Below are positions 59,560-64,000 of a stretch of DNA of 64,000 nucleotides, piece by piece. The stretch's first letter is position 1. Each line of letters starts with the position of its first letter. A program made the position numbers and the translations under genes. The notes below the pieces were generated by a model that was not told the DNA's origin, ran no database searches, and saw only the letters and a list, made by a program, of their open reading frames with translations. Source of the DNA: Icerya purchasi (lineage: Eukaryota > Arthropoda > Insecta > Hemiptera > Monophlebidae); assembly GCA_039619475.1 (NCBI GenBank), contig CM077115.1, positions 140,256,172 to 140,320,171 on the forward strand, given 5' to 3'.

Positions 59560-60156
59560 TGTGACACACATGTAAAATTCTGGTACATTGTAGAACTATC
59601 AGTTGGGAACGTACATCCGGAGACGACTCCGTAAAATGGGCCTACACGGAATGCCGGCAGCTCCGGAACTTTCCACGCCGCGATGTTGTCTGTCGCGATC
59701 GTGACATCAATACAGAATGATGAATGGCAGACACGAGCGGCGCTGCCGCCATCAACGAGAATGCTGATTGTTCTCGTTCGACAAATGTTGCTGATAATTC
59801 TGGTCGTCCTATCTTAAAACCGACTGATGTCTGATCGCGACAAGTCTCCCCAATCGAATCGGAGAAAAAACAGTACTGTTGCGCGCTTCACCGGTATAGT
59901 TGAGATGACAGAATTTGCCGTTGATAATTGTTCGGTTCGTCAGTTCAACGGTAAATCGCCGCTAAAGTCGTTTGTTCCGTCTGGGACGGACTAGAGAGCG
60001 ATCGTTACGATCAACGTATCATCAGCCGAAAACGATCCGGGAATTACCATCGATTAGCGAAACTTTTCGTGTCCGCCTTGAAACATGAGCTTTCGCAACG
60101 CCGTTGTTCGTAAAAAATTATCTCAAAAACAAGCCCCACAGCCTCAGCTGATGAAA
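59560..60156 (+). promoter_or_regulatory. CpG-richer 5' region and first exon (24 codons, phase 0)
   Basis: A distinctly CpG-rich stretch from about 59560 ('ccacgccgcgatg', 'gagcggcgctgccgcc') leads to an ATG at 60085 with A at -3. It encodes MSFRNAVVRKKLSQKQAPQP then QLMK, ending at ATGAAA|gtaagt, a consensus donor after 60156. This looks like a promoter and first coding exon of a plus-strand gene continuing beyond the window. Its phase differs from the candidates at 47145, 51836 and 52189, so it need not be the same gene. Confidence 0.5.
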
Positions 60157-60310
60157 GTAAGTCACACGGTGCCTGATTTTTTGTTTTGCCGACAAGGCGC
60201 GCTGGGAAAGTTTTAATGTTATTTTTTTTCTTGACGGCCGTTATCACTAATCTGTAATGTGTATGTGTGAAAAATTCGGAAACCAAACAGATAGTGGGAA
60301 CTAAAATAAA

Positions 60311-60402
60311 ATTTTGAAGAAGTGATTATGTTTTTGTAAAATTTTGAAGAAGTGATTATGTTTTTGTAAAATTTCGAAGAAGTGATTATGTTTTTGTAAA
60401 AT
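60311..60402. repeat. 30-bp tandem repeat, three units
   Basis: The unit aaaattttgaagaagtgatt plus atgtttttgt occurs three times in a row with one T/C change, directly after the 60085 exon and within its intron. Confidence 0.95.
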
Positions 60403-60580
60403 TTTCTCTGAAACAGATGTTTATCGACCACTTTTTCGTAATTTTGTATTCGCAATATCCCGAGGCTCTCACCCGATGTTTGTCATCGAAAAAGAAAAAA
60501 AAAAAAAAACTCTTGGCTCGGTATAGTGACGCTTCATTATTCACCTAATAGTTCGTCGCAATATAATGTATCACATTATA

Positions 60581-61611
60581 CAGGGGCGGATCCAGAGAAA
60601 CATTGTTTGGTAGGAGAAATTGTATAATTACGTAATATCTTATACGGTATGTAATAGATATTTGGGAAATACCCCTTGTTTCATAAAGAAAATCTAATAG
60701 CGACCTCCTAGGAAATTTTTAAAAAATGTTTTAAAAATACATAATTTAGTTACAATTTAATTAAAATTTTGTTTTAATTTTAGATGAAAAATAAAACGAA
60801 ATTATAAAATTGCAGCTAAAATGGGGAGTATGTGCGTTTAAATTTTAGTTATTATTATTACTTTGTACAATTAATGTTATTATATTTTAAAACTTAATGT
60901 AACACTTTTTCGTTAGTTATATAATGATTTCTTTTATATAATTTTATCTTACCGCGTTATACACACAAATGTAAACATGGGCTTAAACATGGGCGTCGCC
61001 ATCGGGGGCAGGGGGCAACTGCCCCCCCCTGGAGCCTTGAAACTTTTTAAGGACAATTTCACGAAAATTATGTTTTAATTAAGTTTTTATTCCTGTTTAA
61101 TAAAATATTAAGACTTTACAATTTATAAATTTTATTTTTCCTATAACTCATATTCTCTTTCTATCATCTTGCCCCCACGGCTCATCGGCTGGCGACGCCC
61201 TTGGGCTTAAACAGTATGTTTCAATTATATCGCGCTTTAGTACGAACATATTGGGGTAGTCCGCGTGTAAATTTAGTTTTACTTCCACTACTCGTGCTGC
61301 CTAATTTGCATGGTATGTGTTATTTCGATTTGCTATTCTATGTGTTTTTGGATATAATTCCAATACATATTTCATTTGATTTTTTCTAAAAAAATGGTAG
61401 TTTAGAATTTGAATGGTAAATTACTAGAAAGAATAGAAAGATAGTATTTTATTTTTGTTAGTAATCCGATCCGAATTCCTCTTTGTTCGTGAGCAAGTTG
61501 AAATATATACATATTTCTCATTGAACTCTATTTTGTAATTAAAATTTCGAATTTTTCGTGTTTTTTTAAAGGGGGGTGTCCCCTATTTCCCTGGCCGTGG
61601 ATCCGCCACTG
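60581..61611 (+). mobile_element. hAT-type non-autonomous element carrying a nested MITE
   Basis: Starts CAGGGGCGGATCCAGAGA and ends, reversed, CAGTGGCGGATCCACGG. It shares interior phrases with the element at 31265 ('tttcataaagaaaat', 'agcgacctcc', 'taatccgatccgaatt'). Flanks acattata and cattatgt share CATTAT but are offset, so the TSD is imperfect. A MITE (60988-61203) splits it. Confidence 0.8.
60988..61203 (+). mobile_element. hAT-type MITE, 216 bp, TSD ggcttaaa
   Basis: The ends CATGGGCGTCGCCA and, reversed, CAAGGGCGTCGCCA are flanked by identical octamers ggcttaaa (60980-60987, 61204-61211). Third member of the family at 30748 and 41721, with a deletion removing the residual coding part. 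Confidence 0.92.
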
Positions 61612-61837
61612 CATTATGTAGTTCATTTGATCTAGTTCATTAGAAATGATGCGCGTAATTTGATTTAAACAGATTTCGACATATTATACGGGATTTTTCC
61701 ATTCGGGAGTGAGGTTCTAGCGGTGAAACACACCTTCCCGAAACTCAACAAAATACTCCGAGTACGAGTATTATTTCATTTCGCGCTAATTAATTGCCTA
61801 ATTAATATATCCGCGCACTTTACGTCGACAGTAGAAG

Positions 61838-61925
61838 TAAGTAAAGCATATATGCTTGATAAGGTATCATGGATTGTGAAGTTAAGGTTAACAATGTACT
61901 AAACCTAATCGATCTAATGAGAATA
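61838..61925 (-). repeat. SINE 3' fragment
   Basis: The plus strand reads 'aagtaagtaaag', then 'ggattgtgaagttaaggtt' and 'aatgtactaaacc', the inverted 3' body and tail of the SINE family at 21920, 22155 and 35158. The tRNA-like head is missing. Confidence 0.7.
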
Positions 61926-62205
61926 CATTAAACGAAAAAATGAAAAATAATGCCTAGCGACCAAAAGTTTATTGCCCAAAAATTAATAAAAAACAGATAA
62001 AATTATTACTATATTTAAATCCCCTCCCCGAAAATAATGCCTAATGTTCTCATTTTATAGAAATAAAACAAAAACCGATATGAATATAATAAAAAATCGG
62101 TTACAGCTGCATACCGGTTCTAGAAATGAGTATTACAGGAGTCAGCAGTTTTCTCTTTCCCTATATATATATATATATCTATCTATATATATATATCTAT
62201 CTATC

Positions 62206-62236
<31 letters not shown>

Positions 62237-64000
62237 ATGTGTGTGTTAATCACTACGATTAAAACGTCCGTGCGTAGATAAAATGTGTTATCGTTTATAT
62301 CGACACTGCGGTACAATAATTGATTTCAGAAGTTTTCCTCATTTAATAAAAAGAGAGAGAGTGAGAGGGGAAAAAACTCGATAAAATTTTTGAGAAATCT
62401 ATCAAAAATTACACAATTTCTTCAAAGGCAAAAAAACTAAACCACCACCGCTTTTAAAAGTGGTGTTTTTTTCTTCCTCTCTTTAGCATTCGACGTATAT
62501 ATCAGTTTCGGAATCCTAATAGAGGATGCTCTTCAGATAACTCGTACAAAAATTTGTAATTTGTATTCCGGTAGATGACCCTTGTAGAAGGTTTACGAAA
62601 AAAACAATTTCAGGGGAAGACGTTGCTTCTGATCATTTGCAGAAATATATATACGGTTTTAGGCTGGAATAATAAAAAAGTGCAAATAAAAATAAACATC
62701 CAGCCGATTTAAGCGGTTACTGAAAAACTAAAATCGTTATGCGAAAAAAAAGTTTCATTCCCTATTACTTTCTTATTCGTACAACAATAAATGTTCGTTC
62801 CTTTTTCTTTTACGCTCTCGTTTGTCCATCCACAAATGTAACTAAAAATTGTAAAATAAAATAATGTAAAAATAAAAAAGTTGAAGAAAAGCTTTTATTT
62901 TAATTAAGCCAATAAAAATAACGAAAATCATTTTTGCAACTATTTTAAACAAGAATGAAATAAGAGCATTGGTCTAAAAAAGTAACATTTTATATACGTC
63001 GATATCGACCGCGACGCTATTATCTCATTCTTTTAAAGAATCTTAATTTGATGGAGCTGTGAAAATTATATGTTTACTGCATTAGAAAATAAAGCCATCT
63101 TAAATGTGTAATTTTTTTTGATTATTACTTTATTTCGCATTAATTTATTTAATATTTTTATAGAAGATTATGAGGAAAGAAAATGTAAGAGATAACTTTG
63201 CTAATGGAATGTACATTGTACACGCGTGACCGCCTACTGCTAATTATAAAATTAATTTGTTGCCAACACACTCAGGAAGGCGAAAAAAAAAAAGAGAAGA
63301 AAAAAAAGTGACCACAACATTTATTCATTAAAATTATTATCATTATTATACATATTTAATTAAATTACCGGCAACGGCTATTTCTCTCGAGCGTGAATAA
63401 AGAAATGATTTCTCACACAATCGCATTCAGTTAAAAATATCATGCCGGATGCAGATGGAATTTTGGCCATATATGTGTGTAGTACGTGTTCATTTAACTG
63501 AAGAAAATTGTAAAGGAGAAGAAAAAAATCGAACAACTAAAAAAAAAGAGTTAAACAGCTGTTTGGAAGAAGAAGAAGAATAATAACAATAAAATAAGAT
63601 AAGCAGCGAAGGAATAATTAAAAAATGAACAAAAAAATAAAAAATAAAGAAAATTTTTAAATATAGAGAAAATCGTGGTTATTAAATATTTTTATAAGGT
63701 GTAGTTTAAGTTTACACGATACGTAGGAATTTAAACATTAAATGTATAAGTTTTTAATCCACCTCCACGGTAATATTGTTCGGCCAACGAAACCAGGTAC
63801 AATAGAGAAAAGAAGATTATGAAGAAAAACAGTTAATTTTAACATGTGCGCATATAGGAAATTCATTGACAAGCAGCAGCTTGATGATTGATGAAGAAAA
63901 AATACCGCAATTATAGAAAAATACATTTCCATAAAAAAAAAAACCGAAAAAGCCATCAACATTCAGGTTAAAACATTTTTCATATATCGATATTAAATAC
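61926..64000. other. AT-rich sequence to the right edge; TA/TCTA microsatellite
   Basis: A (TA)n/(TCTA)n microsatellite lies at about 62163-62228. Purine-rich runs occur at 62350-62370 and 63540-63660. No exon with acceptable splice sites was found, so this is probably intron of the gene starting at 60085 or upstream. Confidence 0.4.

Noticed and set aside
60219..60455. Minus-strand frame with repeated FYKNIITSSK
   Set aside because: It is the translation of the 30-bp tandem repeat and has no other support.
62044..62262. 72-codon frame with SLYIYIYLSIYIYLSIYIYI
   Set aside because: Pure translation of the TA/TCTA microsatellite.

Overview
This is eukaryotic nuclear DNA, strongly AT-rich, with GT-AG (and one GC-AG) introns, many homopolymer and TA microsatellites, and a dense load of class II transposons (mariner, hAT, piggyBac and probably Tigger/pogo), a tRNA-derived SINE, a decayed LINE and a gag fragment of an LTR element. 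The mix (mariners of several lineages, a DD41D element, ZMYM1-like hAT) and an HSDL1 orthologue with long introns point to an arthropod, most likely an insect. The species cannot be named from the sequence.

Host genes are few and spread out. (1) At the left edge a short minus-strand open frame runs off the window, followed by a small plus-strand gene of unknown function (about 131 aa, four exons, 1495-3686, poly(A) signal at 3876). (2) The main gene is a complete minus-strand HSDL1-like SDR protein: six coding exons between 29065 and 9399, rebuilt in phase at every junction, giving 328 codons plus stop. Its two 8-kb introns are filled with transposons. (3) From about 46.5 kb to the right edge lies the 5' part of one or more plus-strand genes. 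Three ATG-to-donor exons (47145, 51836, 52189) all end in phase 1, as expected for alternative first exons that splice to one acceptor outside the window. A fourth start exon at 60085 ends in phase 0.

Mobile DNA makes up most of the rest. Left to right: mariner fossil (1.7-2.6 kb); mariner with very long inverted repeats (5.0-6.2 kb); Tigger-like remnant (7.2-7.7 kb); 2.45-kb hAT with 8-bp TSD (10.7-13.1 kb); hAT-type MITE inside a palindrome (13.8-14.4 kb); gag fragment (15.8-16.7 kb); two SINEs (21.9-22.3 kb); mariner fossil (24.2-24.6 kb); DD41D element with exactly four in-frame stops (25.2-26.5 kb); a nest of hAT-type elements (30.2-31.9 kb); LINE remnants (32.8-34.9 kb); SINE (35.2-35.4 kb); perfect foldback (35.6 kb); mariner fossil (36.3 kb); piggyBac-like element bounded by TTAA (37.9-39.4 kb); a self-nested tandem hAT array (39.6-41.3 kb); a MITE that still encodes a hAT C-terminal segment (41.7 kb); a structurally intact mariner with a 358-aa transposase (43.6-44.9 kb); two more foldbacks (53.1 and 55.3 kb); a 21-bp minisatellite with an open frame (56.4 kb); and another nested hAT pair (60.6-61.6 kb).

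I found no CRISPR array, operon, rRNA or convincing tRNA gene. The least ordinary items are the foldback family with shared ends and a shared internal core, the tandem/self-nested hAT array, and the same-phase alternative first exons.
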